Below, piece after piece: positions 10,706 to 21,213 of a DNA stretch of 64,000 nucleotides; position 1 is the stretch's first letter; the number at the start of each line of letters is the position of its first letter. This DNA comes from Artocarpus heterophyllus. Lineage: Eukaryota > Streptophyta > Magnoliopsida > Rosales > Moraceae. A program made the position numbers and the translations under genes. The stretch covers positions 19,738,239 to 19,802,238 of the forward strand of contig CM046330.1 in the NCBI GenBank assembly GCA_025403435.1. The letters run 5' to 3'. The notes under the pieces are model-generated. The model was not told where the DNA came from and made no database searches. It saw only the letters and a list, made by a program, of their open reading frames with translations.

Positions 10706-12135
10706 AGAAACGGTGGGCGGTTTTACTGTGCGAAAACCATGTGCCGCCAACGGTTTTGTAAAACGGAGTATTTTTAACATTTTACAAATTGTTGTGTTTT
10801 AAAACTCAAAACATCATTTTAAAACAATAAGAAATCATTTGAATTCATCAGATTAACAAAACAACCAAAAATCCAAAATCCAACCAAATAATCTAATTAA
10901 TGTTAAAACATTAATTTTGGCACACTAATTCATCATTTAGATTACATTAACATTAAATAAATTTCGGAGCGTTACATAAACACCATCAAAAGCCGTCATA
11001 TCTGTTGTAATGATTACATTTGCACATTACACATAAACAGTGTCGCCCTTTTCAAATTCCTAATCTTATTTTGTTGACATAAAATTGCAATTCTTGTTGC
11101 ACTAAAATTAGGGATATATTGTCCTTATACATGATTTTTTTTAAAGGTCCTTACATTTATGATTTTTATACAGTTTAGTATAAAATAAAATTGTAGATAA
11201 TTTTTAAAGTGTACCTTAATATTTAGGCAATGTTTGGTTTGAGGGGAGATGGGGGATGGAGTGAGAGAGTTAATCTTTTGTTTGGTTAAAGAGAGAAGAG
11301 AAAGGAAGGAGAACATGGAGAAGTAGAACATTTGGCCACGAGTAATGACTAGTGGCCTAATAATTTTTGTAACATTGAAGTTAGATCCAATATAGTGCTA
11401 AATTAATATGCAAATCCTGAATTTTGAACATTTGAGTAGAAAAATTATTCTTCGATTCAATAGTATTCTTGGTGCTAAATGCGGAATTGTGTGCCATATT
11501 TGACACCAATTAAAGTATTCTAAATTTTTGGCATTTGATTTTTGTGGTTGGTTTTTTTTTTATTTAATCATTAAAATATTGTCAATTTCAAGGTATTTTA
11601 AACTTAAAAGTTTACTCTTACAAATTTTTAAGCTTAATAATATGACAAAGTAAGTATAACGCGTCAAAAAATAGAATGCATTGAAAAACAAAATAAAATA
11701 TACTTCAAAAAAATGAAATAGAATAAAAAATTAAATCTATTATTTTTACAATTTCTTTAATATCAAATATAACATTGATATTTATATTTATATTAAAGAT
11801 AATCTTAGTTTATTGTGGTAGACTGTTATAAATTTTCTCTGCTCATAATTTTATACGGCTCTTCAATGTGGAAGTCGGGAGTTAAAAACACATAGGCATC
11901 AATACTACGTTGATACAAAAGAATGTTAACTTTACATTATTACATATCCTCAAAACTCGATTATTTATACCATAAAAAAAAACCTCAACTATTTATTAGA
12001 GGGGGGAAAAAAGAAAGACAGTAAAACCCAGAAGCTAGTCGTGCATGAGGTATTTAACCGCAAAAAAGTTTGACCAATCAAGCTACGACTATATGAATGA
12101 AAGAAATGGAACACAGTTGTTGACGGTTAGCTAAC

Positions 12136-12155
12136 AAAAAAAAAAAAAAAAAAAA
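12136..12155 (+). repeat. Poly-A run of 20 bases
   Basis: Uninterrupted A20. No coding retroposon could be recognised upstream of it, so it is listed as a simple repeat only. Confidence 0.9.
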
Positions 12156-12768
12156 CGGTTTATTAAAATCTTATCATTCATAAAATTATAAATCTTAATG
12201 TAACATATGATATATTTTTTAGATTGAAATTTTTTATTTTATTAATAACACGGTTGTTATTTTATGAGAATAAATAAAATTGTTAAAAAATAATAATAAT
12301 AATACTAGTGGAAGAAGAAGGATAATAATAATAATTATTATTATCACTGTTAAAGAAAAAGAGAGAAGCTCTCAACCATGCCCTACATATGCCAGTGCTA
12401 AAGCCAATAGATCACTTGTTGCGCGCTCTGACATTGTGATGGAAAAGATGGCTCATTAATACAAAAGGTCAACCCTTTTTGCCCCTCCTCTATAACATTC
12501 GCATTCGCATTCGCAACAATTGTAGTCGCCATGATCTTATGTCCAACATGTTGGATAATAGGTTTATCCTTTTTACTTAATTTAATTTCTCCAAACCTCC
12601 TTTCTGAAAGGACGCAATATGTTATGGATGATACTTCAGTGATCAAAGAGTTTCCTACGATTTTATATGAAATAAAGAATTGCATTTTATTAACATTTTA
12701 TATATTAATTGCTCTCTAGAGGAAATATCATAAAGTTCCTATACTAGCAATTAATCTTTTAATCATAC

Positions 12769-12788
12769 ATATATATATATATATATAT
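12769..12788. repeat. (AT)n microsatellite
   Basis: Ten AT dinucleotides in the spacer between elements. Confidence 0.9.
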
Positions 12789-13899
12789 TGAAGGGTTCAT
12801 ACTTATATATCGTAAATATAATGTCGAACAACATAGTATAAAAGTAACGTTCAAAATCAGTAAATAACCTTTGGGATTTTGGAAAATTAAAAAGTTTTTG
12901 CACATTGGAAGGACATTGGAAAACTTTTCTAAAGAATTAATAAATCAGCTCATATTCTTATATAAATTGATCATTAATATATTTATTCATGCTTACTATT
13001 TGGGAAGTTACTTGGTACTTATGGGCGGCTGGGCTTTCTGCGCCTTTCTTCTCGGTTGGAGATAAGCCAACGAGCTTCCTGGCAGTTCCGCTATTGGTGG
13101 GGCAGGGAAACTGGTGCAACCACCGAAAAAATTATTAATTTAAATCTAAAATATAATTCAGATTTAAATAGTAAATTTTTCTATAATACATATTTTTGTT
13201 AAATATGACAATGCAAATTAATTATGATAAATTTTTATATGTGCAATATGCATAATTTTGTACAATATGAAATCTTTTAAAATATACAAAATTTTGTGAG
13301 TTTAAATATTAAAAAATTTGTAAAATATCCTTAAAATGAAATTTGTGTCATATTAATTATAATTTTTGTGATATGAATTTATGAAGAATAATTTATTAGT
13401 AAAAATAGAAAATCATGTCATAGTCTAAAATAGTAAAAAATTATCTGATTGCCAATCAATTAAGCTGGTAAAAATTTTAGTATCTACAGTTCAATTGTTG
13501 TTGGAATACAATGTAAAGAGACGCACAGAAGTAAATAGTGCATATTACAATGTAATTATATAGAAAATACAGACACAGATAAATAAAAAACGGTGTTGGA
13601 ATTAGAAAGTATGGATAAAAAGTAAGTTAGTGTAATTTTGGACCGTTAAAGAAAACATCTCCTCAATTTTACATTGCTAGTTAAGAAAAATACAGTGCAG
13701 TGTAAATGGGACTGTGTAAAAAGCAAGTGGGACCTACCAAAATGACACCCTTAAAATGAAAAATTGGCCACATTTTCCCCTATGTTGGATCCAGTTTTGG
13801 CATTAAATTTAGGAGTAATTTTTATTTCATTTTACTCCTTAAGAGGCGTCATCACATGTATAAGTGATTATTGGAAATATCATACTTTGTCTCCATTAT

Positions 13900-15115
13900 T
13901 TTACATGTAACATGAAAGAAAACACACTCATATCCTCTCTAGTAAAACCAGCCCTAGTTTCCCAATGTTCCTCTCAATATTTTTCAAAAATACAACCTCT
14001 AATCAAGCTTAGAATCAAGTTTAAGTATTGGTGATCAAGATTAGCAACTTTTAGAGGTGAAAATCCAAACCTGTTCTTATGGGTTTTAGTGTTTTCTCTG
14101 AGTTTTTGGATGGATTTTGATAGGGTTTTGCTATGGTTCATGTCAAGAAGGTTTAACAAAAGTTTAAGCATCACAAAGGAGGACCAAGAAGCTTGAGAAA
14201 CCCTTTGGTAAAACCCTAACCTTAGTTTTTAAAATTTGTTGGTTTTCATAGGTTTTGTATATGTTTTGTCTTAAGTATGGACTACAGCATGTAAAGAGGA
14301 CTATGACAAGGTTATTTGTGTATTATATGGATGATGGTATGGATGAGTAGCTTAAATTAGGACTTTAAACTTTAAAAAGCAAAAGTTTAGTAAAATTTGT
14401 CAAAAACAAAGTTTGTTTAGTTTTTAAAGAATGAAACTTTAGGCAATCTAGCAGACTAATTTATTTTCCAGATAAAATACAAGATTTATCTAAAACAATG
14501 AGATAAACAATTTTTATGAACAAAGCTTTGCAAAATTTTAATTGTATCATATTAAAAAGTTTGTATTTTAAAGAGGTGGATTTGAAAATTGGCCAAAAAC
14601 TCTACTAAAACTTTGAAATTTGAGAAAATTTAAAACATAAAAGTTATAGATCTCATTGAAACTGTTAAAGTTCAAGAGCAGTTCGTGAAAATTCAGCATA
14701 GTTTATGAGTTAAGAATTTTACAAGATTTTGTTACAAAAATTTCAAAAATGGTTCTATTGGGAAAAATGTTTCAAAGTAAAAAGAATTTGATTGGGTACT
14801 TTTGAGAGTTTTAATTCATGCAAAAAACGAACACAATAGTACAAATGGTCGTTTTTGGTTTAGGGAGTAAAATCGTCCAGATTTTTATATTATGGTTTAA
14901 AAACCATAAAACTTTGATGAAATAGATTTTTGGCAAAAAGGAAGCCAATGTTTTATTTTTTGTATCACTTCGAATAGTGAGAAAATGTGATTTTTTGACT
15001 AAAATGGGTTCAAAATATTTTCTAAGACCCATCAAGGGCAAAACAGTCATTTTTGGTAAAAAAAAAAGAAGAAAAAACTCACACGTACTCCAAAACATAC
15101 AAATTAGGAAAATAC
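13900..15115 (+). repeat. Probable gypsy LTR remnant, first part
   Basis: Non-coding, with repeated phrases such as GAAACCCT and AAAACCCTAACC near 14190-14220, typical of the transcribed part of long plant gypsy LTRs. Its putative continuation is at 17036-18046, beyond the solo LTR at 15116. The left border was not found, and no second copy is present in the window, so the call rests on context. Confidence 0.35.
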
Positions 15116-17035
15116 TGTTAGATATGTATGCCTTAAGGAGTAAAATATTGTAATATGTTTTTGGAAACATTTTATTAATAAATAATTTATTTATTGTTTA
15201 CATACCAAACGTTGTCCTCTTTATATTCATATTTGTTGAATGTATGTTAAGCAAATAAAAGTCTGAGACTGTTGGTCTAAATTTTTAAGAATAGGCATAT
15301 GATGGACAGATTATGCAGAAGACATGATTCTAAATGTGACAATCTAACTCATAAGATCCGCAATCGATGAAATAAAGTTAGGCGTTTTATTCATACTAAG
15401 ATTATTATATTGTCTACATTCCTAGTAAGAGATGGCTTGTCTTGGCCATTGGAGTAGGACTCCGTGAGTAGAAACATTGGTACGTTATCATAAACGACGA
15501 TGTATTGGATCGGGACATAAAACTGAATTGATTTGGATTAATATTTCCATCTATGTAAATTAATTCACTTTAGACAATCATATATATTGTATCTTAATCT
15601 TGAAATGTTTAATAGGCCCGTTATCTTGACTTGCGTCTTTTGATATACCAAAAGGTGACAATCTAACTTAATGATGGTACGCATACCAGTACGTTGGAGA
15701 CATGACTCTTAATAGCGTAAAGCTGTTATTCATAGATACAGAATCCATAGCTTCATTAGTGGAGTCAATGATATTCTCTTATATGTGTTATCATGTAATT
15801 GAAAGACTGGAGCGCTCAACCATTCAGATGCATAAATGTAACCGAATCGTATACTGTCATTAGATAGTAAGTTTTCCAATGATGAGATAACGAAACATAA
15901 GATAAAAATAATCGGGAAAGTAAGATAGAATTTATCCTTGAGCAGATTATGAATATCCTATAGAGATACGACACATTATGATATGCCATAGACACTTAGC
16001 TACATTAGAGTTTCGTAATTTTATATAGTCCAAGAGTGTAGCTCTAAGCTTTTAGTGAAGTAGCGTTAGAGTTGATAATTATAAAATATGTATATGAGAT
16101 ATTATATTTTATAATTATCAGAGCTTGAACTATATAGGTCCATTAGATGCCCTTTGCTAGCTCATAATAAATCCTATAATAATACAGTTTGCTTTTCCAA
16201 TAACTTGGTGACTTATGTTAAATTATTCGATTGATTGAAATTCGATAGGATTAGATAATTCATGTCAGTCTATCAGTTAAATTAATTTTGTAAATTAATT
16301 CAAGATAAACTTATTGAATTATCAAGAATATTTTATTTTCTATAAGATTATCTAGATAAGACTGTTTTGATCAGATAACTTCTCTATTGGGTTACTTGAA
16401 TTAAAACTAAGGTTCTATCCAAAGAATATTGGGTGGGAAATAAAAGATTCTTAGGGATCATATTATCACAAGTTCAGCTTGCCGATGGGTAAGTTTGGTA
16501 GGTCGATCTGCCAGTTTAGCCTGCCGATTCAATGATAATTTGATTACACGTTTTAGATGCAATTTTATCATAAATTGATCCAAATTTGAATTTTTGAGGC
16601 CTTATCTGATAACAACTAACCTTGGGTCTGACCTTTATAAATAGGGGTGAGTTTTCTCAATTATTTAGATCAGTTAAGAAGTTTAGAGTGAGTACTCTAT
16701 TGTGAGAAACTCAGAAACTCCCTATGGGCTATTGTTCACAATTAAGAACCTTATCTCTAGATCTTCTCAATTGGTTGGAAGAAAAGTCACTTCGAGAAGA
16801 GTTGTACGACATATGCCCACACACACACTCCGATCGTAGATAGAGAATAACAAAGAAGGCCAGTTGGTTGAGGCCCTTTCTGGAACATTTTTATCTTCAC
16901 TGATTGTAGGAGCTCTTTGGCATACAAAGGTTAGTAAGATATGATTAATTTATATATATAACATGTCAAACTTGTGTTTTAGAAAATACTTTGATTCAAA
17001 ATTTTAAAATTTTACTGCGTTCTCGTTTTCCAACA
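15116..17035 (+). mobile_element. Old copia solo LTR (plus orientation)
   Basis: A 1920-bp LTR in the opposite orientation to C2, from TGTTAGATATG to TTTTCCAACA. It is recognisably related to the C2 LTR along its whole length (for example TTGTCCTCTTTATATTCATA near the start and GAGAATAACAAAGAAGGCCA near 16841) but carries many substitutions. Flanks are AATAC (15111-15115) and AATAT (17036-17040), a 5-bp duplication with one mismatch. A TATA box is visible at 16634-16643 (CTTTATAAAT), with a worn motif array upstream at 16470-16530. Confidence 0.88.
16470..16530 (+). repeat. Degenerate motif array in old solo LTR
   Basis: Three worn units (TTCAGCTTGCCGATG, TTGGTAGGTCGATCT, TTTAGCCTGCCGATT) at about 21-bp spacing, roughly 110-170 bp upstream of the TATA box at 16634-16643. 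Position and period match the C2 LTR array. Confidence 0.65.
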
Positions 17036-18046
17036 AATATCCCTTAGCGAAAATTTTTCACTTGCCTATTAACATCGAGATTGTAATGTGGAATAAAAAA
17101 ATTGTTACGTAGCGCTCGAGTTACGTGACTTTTAAGTAAATTGATTAATAAAGGGATTAAGTGTTTAACATTTAAGTTTTATTATCGACTTATAGGTCGG
17201 TAATAAGAAAGCTAACTAATAGCAGGATTTGTCCCAACAAGACGTTGAAACCAATCAAATGGAGAACGGTTCAATTGGATACGCTACAAAATCCAAGTAA
17301 ATTTCAAAGCTACCTACAATGTGGATAAAATGGTTTCCAAATAACATTGTTTTAATCATTTTATGAGATGCATATATCATGCACATAATTAAAGTTATTA
17401 AAATATCATATAAAGTACGTCACCATAAATAATAACTAGTAAAATAATCATAAATAATAACTAGTAAAATAATTCACCAAATGAGATAAGATAAGTAAGT
17501 GTTGTACTAGTCTCCCGATCCAATAAGGGATTTAAGTAAAAAATGATATGATCATGGTGTTACGATGATCTTGCATACGTGGTACGAATACTTAGGCTCT
17601 TAGTTCAAGATAAGATTACAGTACAAATAAGCTAAATTTCATAAATAAGCATAATTGGATCACGCATGTGAAAGGAAATTATTTTGTGAGTTATGTTTGG
17701 ACTTACTGAGCATTAGCTCACCTAGTTAAATTATGTTATCCGGAATCCATCCAAGAGGCTGGAGTAGAAATTATTATTGAGCTAAAAACGGTGGTTAAGC
17801 AATGCGAAGACATGGGAATAGATACCGCTATTGATAAATTCTACTGTAAATTAAGTGTTTTTATTAAATGTGCTATTTTGATGAAAACTATTATGTTTAA
17901 TGTGGTATGTAATATAAGTTAAACAAGTATTGTAAATACTTTTGGTAACAAAAAAATATTTAAGAAAGGTGTTTTCATAACTAAGTAAAGTTTAAGTAAA
18001 GAAAAGTGTTAAGTAACGGCTTGAAGCAGTCGGGTCATCTAAGCTA
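17036..18046 (+). repeat. Probable gypsy LTR remnant, second part
   Basis: Contains ACTTACTGAGCATTAGCTCA at about 17701, a phrase characteristic of the 3' half of many plant gypsy LTRs. It ends near AACGGCTTGAAGCAGTCGGG. Immediately after is TGGTATGGAAGCC (about 18051-18063), a plausible decayed initiator-Met primer site, which would place the LTR end near 18046. C2 is inserted right there. If correct, the internal region should lie right of 27772, but no gag was recognised in it. Confidence 0.4.
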
Positions 18047-18059
18047 GTGTGGTATGGAA

Positions 18060-18064
18060 GCCTC
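18060..18064. repeat. Target-site duplication GCCTC (left) of C2
   Basis: GCCTC here is repeated at 27768-27772, just outside the two C2 LTRs. The match is perfect and fixes both ends of the element. Confidence 0.95.
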
Positions 18065-18549
18065 TGTTGGAAACAAAGTGCGCAGCGGAATTTTAAAAAT
18101 TTTTTCATCAGAGTAATTTCCAAAACACAAGTTTGACATGTTATATGTATAAATTAAACAGATCTTACTAACCTCAGTGTGCCGAAGAACCTCCGCGACC
18201 TGTGTAGAGAAGTAACGTTCCAGAAGAGCCTCAACCAACTGGTCTTCTTTGCTATTCTCTATCCACAACCGGAGTGAGTGTGGGCTCACACGTACAGCTC
18301 TTCCACCGGTGACTCTCCTTCCAACCAATAGAGAGAACCCAAAGCTAGTGTTCGTAATTTGTGAACAAAAGCTCTCAGGGAGTTTTCAGATGCTCACTAG
18401 AAGAGTATCACTCTTAATCTCTCAAATTGATTTGAGTAAATCATTAGACTCACTCCCTTTTTATACCTATTGGTCCTTGGGGTCAGTCCATATCAGATTA
18501 GGTCTCAAAAATTGAAACAGAATCAAGTTCGGATCAATATCTGATAAGA

Positions 18550-18568
18550 TACGCGTGAAAAACGCGTA
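18550..18568. other. CGCG inverted repeat in C2 LTR
   Basis: TACGCGT, a 5-base loop and ACGCGTA form a perfect 7-bp stem. It sits between the motif array and the TATA box and is repeated in the 5' LTR near 26219-26237. ACGCGT matches the CGCG-box recognised by plant CAMTA calmodulin-binding factors; binding here is an inference. Confidence 0.7.
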
Positions 18569-18583
18569 ATCTTAACTGTCGTG

Positions 18584-18662
18584 GTCGGCATGCCGAACTG
18601 TGTGATAGGCAGGCCGAACTGGCCAGTTCGGCAGGCCGAACACGTCATCCGGCATGCCGAAC
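18584..18662 (-). promoter_or_regulatory. Four-unit palindromic motif array upstream of TATA
   Basis: Units of 15 bp begin at 18584, 18605, 18627 and 18648: spacing 21, 22 and 21 bp, two turns of the DNA helix. Cores are TCGGCATGCCGAA or GGCAGGCCGAA. Between the second and third units lies a perfect 20-bp palindrome at 18613-18632. The array is about 120-205 bp upstream of the TATA box in the element sense, a promoter-proximal position. Confidence 0.75.
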
Positions 18663-20098
18663 TGCCGAGAAAAAATCTCCGCAAATCTTTTATTTTCCAC
18701 CCGAGATTCTAAAGGATAAAGTCTCAGTTTTGATTCAAATAGCCCAATAGAAAAGATATCTGATCAAAACAAACTTTATCAAGATAATCTCTAAGAAAAT
18801 AAATCAATTCACAATAATTCTACAAGTTTATCTTGTTCTAATTGTCCAAAATTAAAACAACCGATAAACAGACAAGAATTATCCGAACGCCATAATTCAA
18901 CAAGTTCATCTTGAACTAATTTCTTACATAATTAATTCAACCGATAAACAGACATGAATTATTTGATTCTTATAAATTTTAAACCAATCTGATAAATCCG
19001 ACATAAGTCACCAATTATTGGAAAAGCACGCCGTGTCGTTACAGGATTTTGTGAGCTAGCAAAGGGGATCAAAATGGACCTATAAAGTTCAAGCTCATGA
19101 TAATTATGAAACCCAATATCCCAGATATACATTTCACAATTATCAACTCCAACGCTACTCCACTAAAAGCTTGGAGCTGCACTCTCGAACTTTATAGAAT
19201 TACGAAGCTCGTGTAGCTAAGTCTCCATGACATATCATAGTGTATCGCATCCCCATATGATCATCCATAATCGGCTTAAGGACAAGTTCTGTCTTACCTT
19301 CCCGATTATTTTTATCTTACGTTCCATTGTCTCACCATTAGAAAACTTACCATCCAAAGATAGTATACCATTCGGTTACACCTATGTATCCAAATGGTTG
19401 AGCGCTCCAGTTTTCTAATTACAGGACAACGCATATAAGAGGATATCATTACTCCTAAAGAGGAGCTATGGATTCCATATCTATGAATAACAAGTCTACG
19501 CTACCAAGAGTCATGCCTCCAACGTACCGGCATGCACGCCACTATAGAGATGTGGGAGTCACCCATTGGTACATCAAAAGACACAAGTCGAGACAACGGG
19601 CCCATTATTCATCTCAGGATTAAGATACAATACAAATGATTGTCTAAAGTGAATCGATTTGCCAAGACAGAATTATTAATCCAAATCAATTCACTTTATG
19701 TCCCGATCCAACACATCGTCACCTATGACAACGCGCCAATGTTTCTATTCACGGAGTCCAACTCCGATGGCCAAGACAAACCATCTCCCAAAAGGGATAT
19801 AGACAACATAACAATCTTTACATGAATAAAGCGCCCAACTTTATTCCCTCGATTGCGGATCATATATTTTAGACCATCACCTTAAGAGTCGTGTCTACCG
19901 CATAATCATCTCATCATATGCCCAACTCTTAAGGTTTAGACTGACAGTCTCAGACTACTGTTTGCTTATCATACATTCAACAAATATGAACGTAAAGAGG
20001 ACAATATTTGGTATATATAAATGAATAAATTCTTTATTGATAAAAATGTCTCCAAAAACGTATTACATTTTTACTCCTTAGAGCATACATGTCTAACA

Positions 20099-20112
20099 AT
20101 CTCCCACTTGCA
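20099..20112 (-). other. Polypurine tract of C2
   Basis: Read on the minus strand this is GCAAGTGGGAGAT beside the 3' LTR. It is conserved at 52666-52678 and 54422-54434 in elements A and B. This is the expected plus-strand primer. Confidence 0.85.
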
Positions 20113-21210
20113 CTAAGTGAGTAAATACTGCAAATTTCGCATCCCCATAGCTTCCACATGCCTTTCGAAGACTCTCCCAGAAAGTGTCTTCGTAAATGGA
20201 TCAGCTAAATTGTCCTCTGACGCGATCTTGCAGACCGTGACATGCCCGCTCTCAACGAAGTCCTTTATCACATGATACTTCCGATCAATATGCTTACTCT
20301 TCTTGTGAAATCTTGGTTCCTTAGCATTAGCTACCGCCGCACTGTTATCACAGTACAGTGATACCGCTTTATCCACACCAGGAACTACCTCAAGATCCCC
20401 AAGGAACTTGCGGAGCCACACTGCTTCTTTCGAAGCATCACTAGCCGCCACATACTCGGCCTCCATCGTTGAATCCGAAGTGCAATCTTGCTTCGCACTT
20501 CTCCAACTGATGGCACCGCCACCCAGAGTAAACACAAACCCCGATGTCGATTTCTTAGAATCCAGGCAGGATTGAAAATCCAAATCAGTGTATCCTAGAG
20601 GAGTTAAATCCTCACCCGAATACACTAGCATATACCCTCGAGTCCTTCTTAGGTACTTGAAAATATGCTTTACCGCAACCCAATGGTTCGGTCCTGGATC
20701 CGCCTGAAATCGACTCACAATCCCGACCGCATAGCTAATATCCGGTCGAGTGCAAAGCATGGCATACATGAGACTACCCACTGCCGAAGCATAAGGTACC
20801 TTCTTCATGTATTCTCTTTCTTCATAAGACTTTGGAGAGTCTTTCTTAGAAAGAGTAATTCCAGACCTAGATGGTTGCCCACCTTTCTTGGAATCCTGCA
20901 TTGCAAACCTCCTGAGAATTTTATCTATGTAGCTGGCCTGTGACAAAGCTATCATTTTGTTCTTCCTATCCTGAAAGATCTGGATACCGAGAACAAAATT
21001 AGCCTCACCCAAGTCCTTCATGTCAAACTGCTTGGTCAACCATAATTTGACCGATGACAATGCCCCAACGTCATTGCCAATTAGCAGAATGTCATCTACA
21101 TAGAGTAGTAGAAAAACCACCTTCCCATTCTTAATGTGTTTGTAAACACATGGTTCATCCACATTTTGTGAGAACCCATAAGTCTTGATCACTTGATCAA
21201 ATCTTATGTT
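20113..21210 (-). CDS. C2 RT C-terminus and RNase H
   Basis: Open frame of about 359 residues after the TAG at 21211-21213. It has the RT catalytic box YVDD at residues 31-34 (LLLYVDDILLIGND), the block RPDISYAVGIVSRF near 149, and copia RNase H with acidic residues D203 (GYTDLDFQ), E244 (STMEAEYVAAS), D282 (LYCDNSAAV) and D331 (NLADPFTK). It ends with a natural stop near the polypurine tract. The first codon is GTG within VIKTYGF, so this is not an independent gene but the end of Gag-Pol. Elements A and B keep related copies at 52680-53823 and 54402-55511. Confidence 0.95.
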   Translation of the reverse strand, partial: NIRFDQVIKTYGFSQNVDEPCVYKHIKNGKVVFLLLYVDDILLIGNDVGALSSVKLWLTKQFDMKDLGEANFVLGIQIFQDRKNKMIALSQASYIDKILRRFAMQDSKKGGQPSRSGITLSKKDSPKSYEEREYMKKVPYASAVGSLMYAMLCTRPDISYAVGIVSRFQADPGPNHWVAVKHIFKYLRRTRGYMLVYSGEDLTPLGYTDLDFQSCLDSKKSTSGFVFTLGGGAISWRSAKQDCTSDSTMEAEYVAASDASKEAVWLRKFLGDLEVVPGVDKAVSLYCDNSAAVANAKEPRFHKKSKHIDRKYHVIKDFVESGHVTVCKIASEDNLADPFTKTLSGRVFERHVEAMGMRNLQYLLT

Positions 21211-21213
21211 CTA
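21211..21213 (-). other. In-frame TAG inside C2 RT
   Basis: TAG sits where element A (53778 region) has TGG (Trp) in SWNIRFDQ. The same position in element B is TAA. Frame is open on both sides. Confidence 0.9.

Larger units (their letters stand above)
8804..10975 (-). repeat. 5' LTR of gypsy element G1
   Basis: A 2172-bp LTR with ends TGTCACGCCCC and GGAGCGTTACA. On the minus strand it starts TGTAACGC. It matches 1-2069 with only scattered differences, so G1 is fairly young despite its stops. A TATA-like CTATTTATTC lies at 10693-10702 on the minus strand, followed by CT-rich sequence (about 10575-10690), and about 600 bp further downstream by the motif array (9965-10117). The array therefore lies in the transcribed R/U5 part if this TATA is used. 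Confidence 0.93.
10976..13900. other. AT-rich spacer without a recognisable gene
   Basis: No coding similarity seen. It includes a stretch near 11228-11330 with two GTTTGGTT-like blocks and GA-rich sequence, an A20 run (12136-12155), AAT/ATT repeats near 12290-12345, an (AT)n run (12769-12788) and a GC-richer block at about 13020-13130. The short ORFs at 12398-12685 and 12871-13065 show no family motif and are probably chance. Confidence 0.6.
18065..20098 (-). repeat. 3' LTR of C2
   Basis: 2034 bp, from TGTTGGAAAC to GTCTAACA. In the element sense it starts TGTTAGACATG. It holds the motif array (18584-18662), a CGCG hairpin (18550-18568) and a TATA box (18455-18462), in that order along the element. 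A minus-strand reading after the TATA gives the presumed R/U5. Confidence 0.96.

Noticed and set aside
12871..13065. 64-aa plus-strand ORF with a hydrophobic stretch
   Set aside because: Low-complexity AT-derived residues, no start context and no homologous feature; treated as chance.
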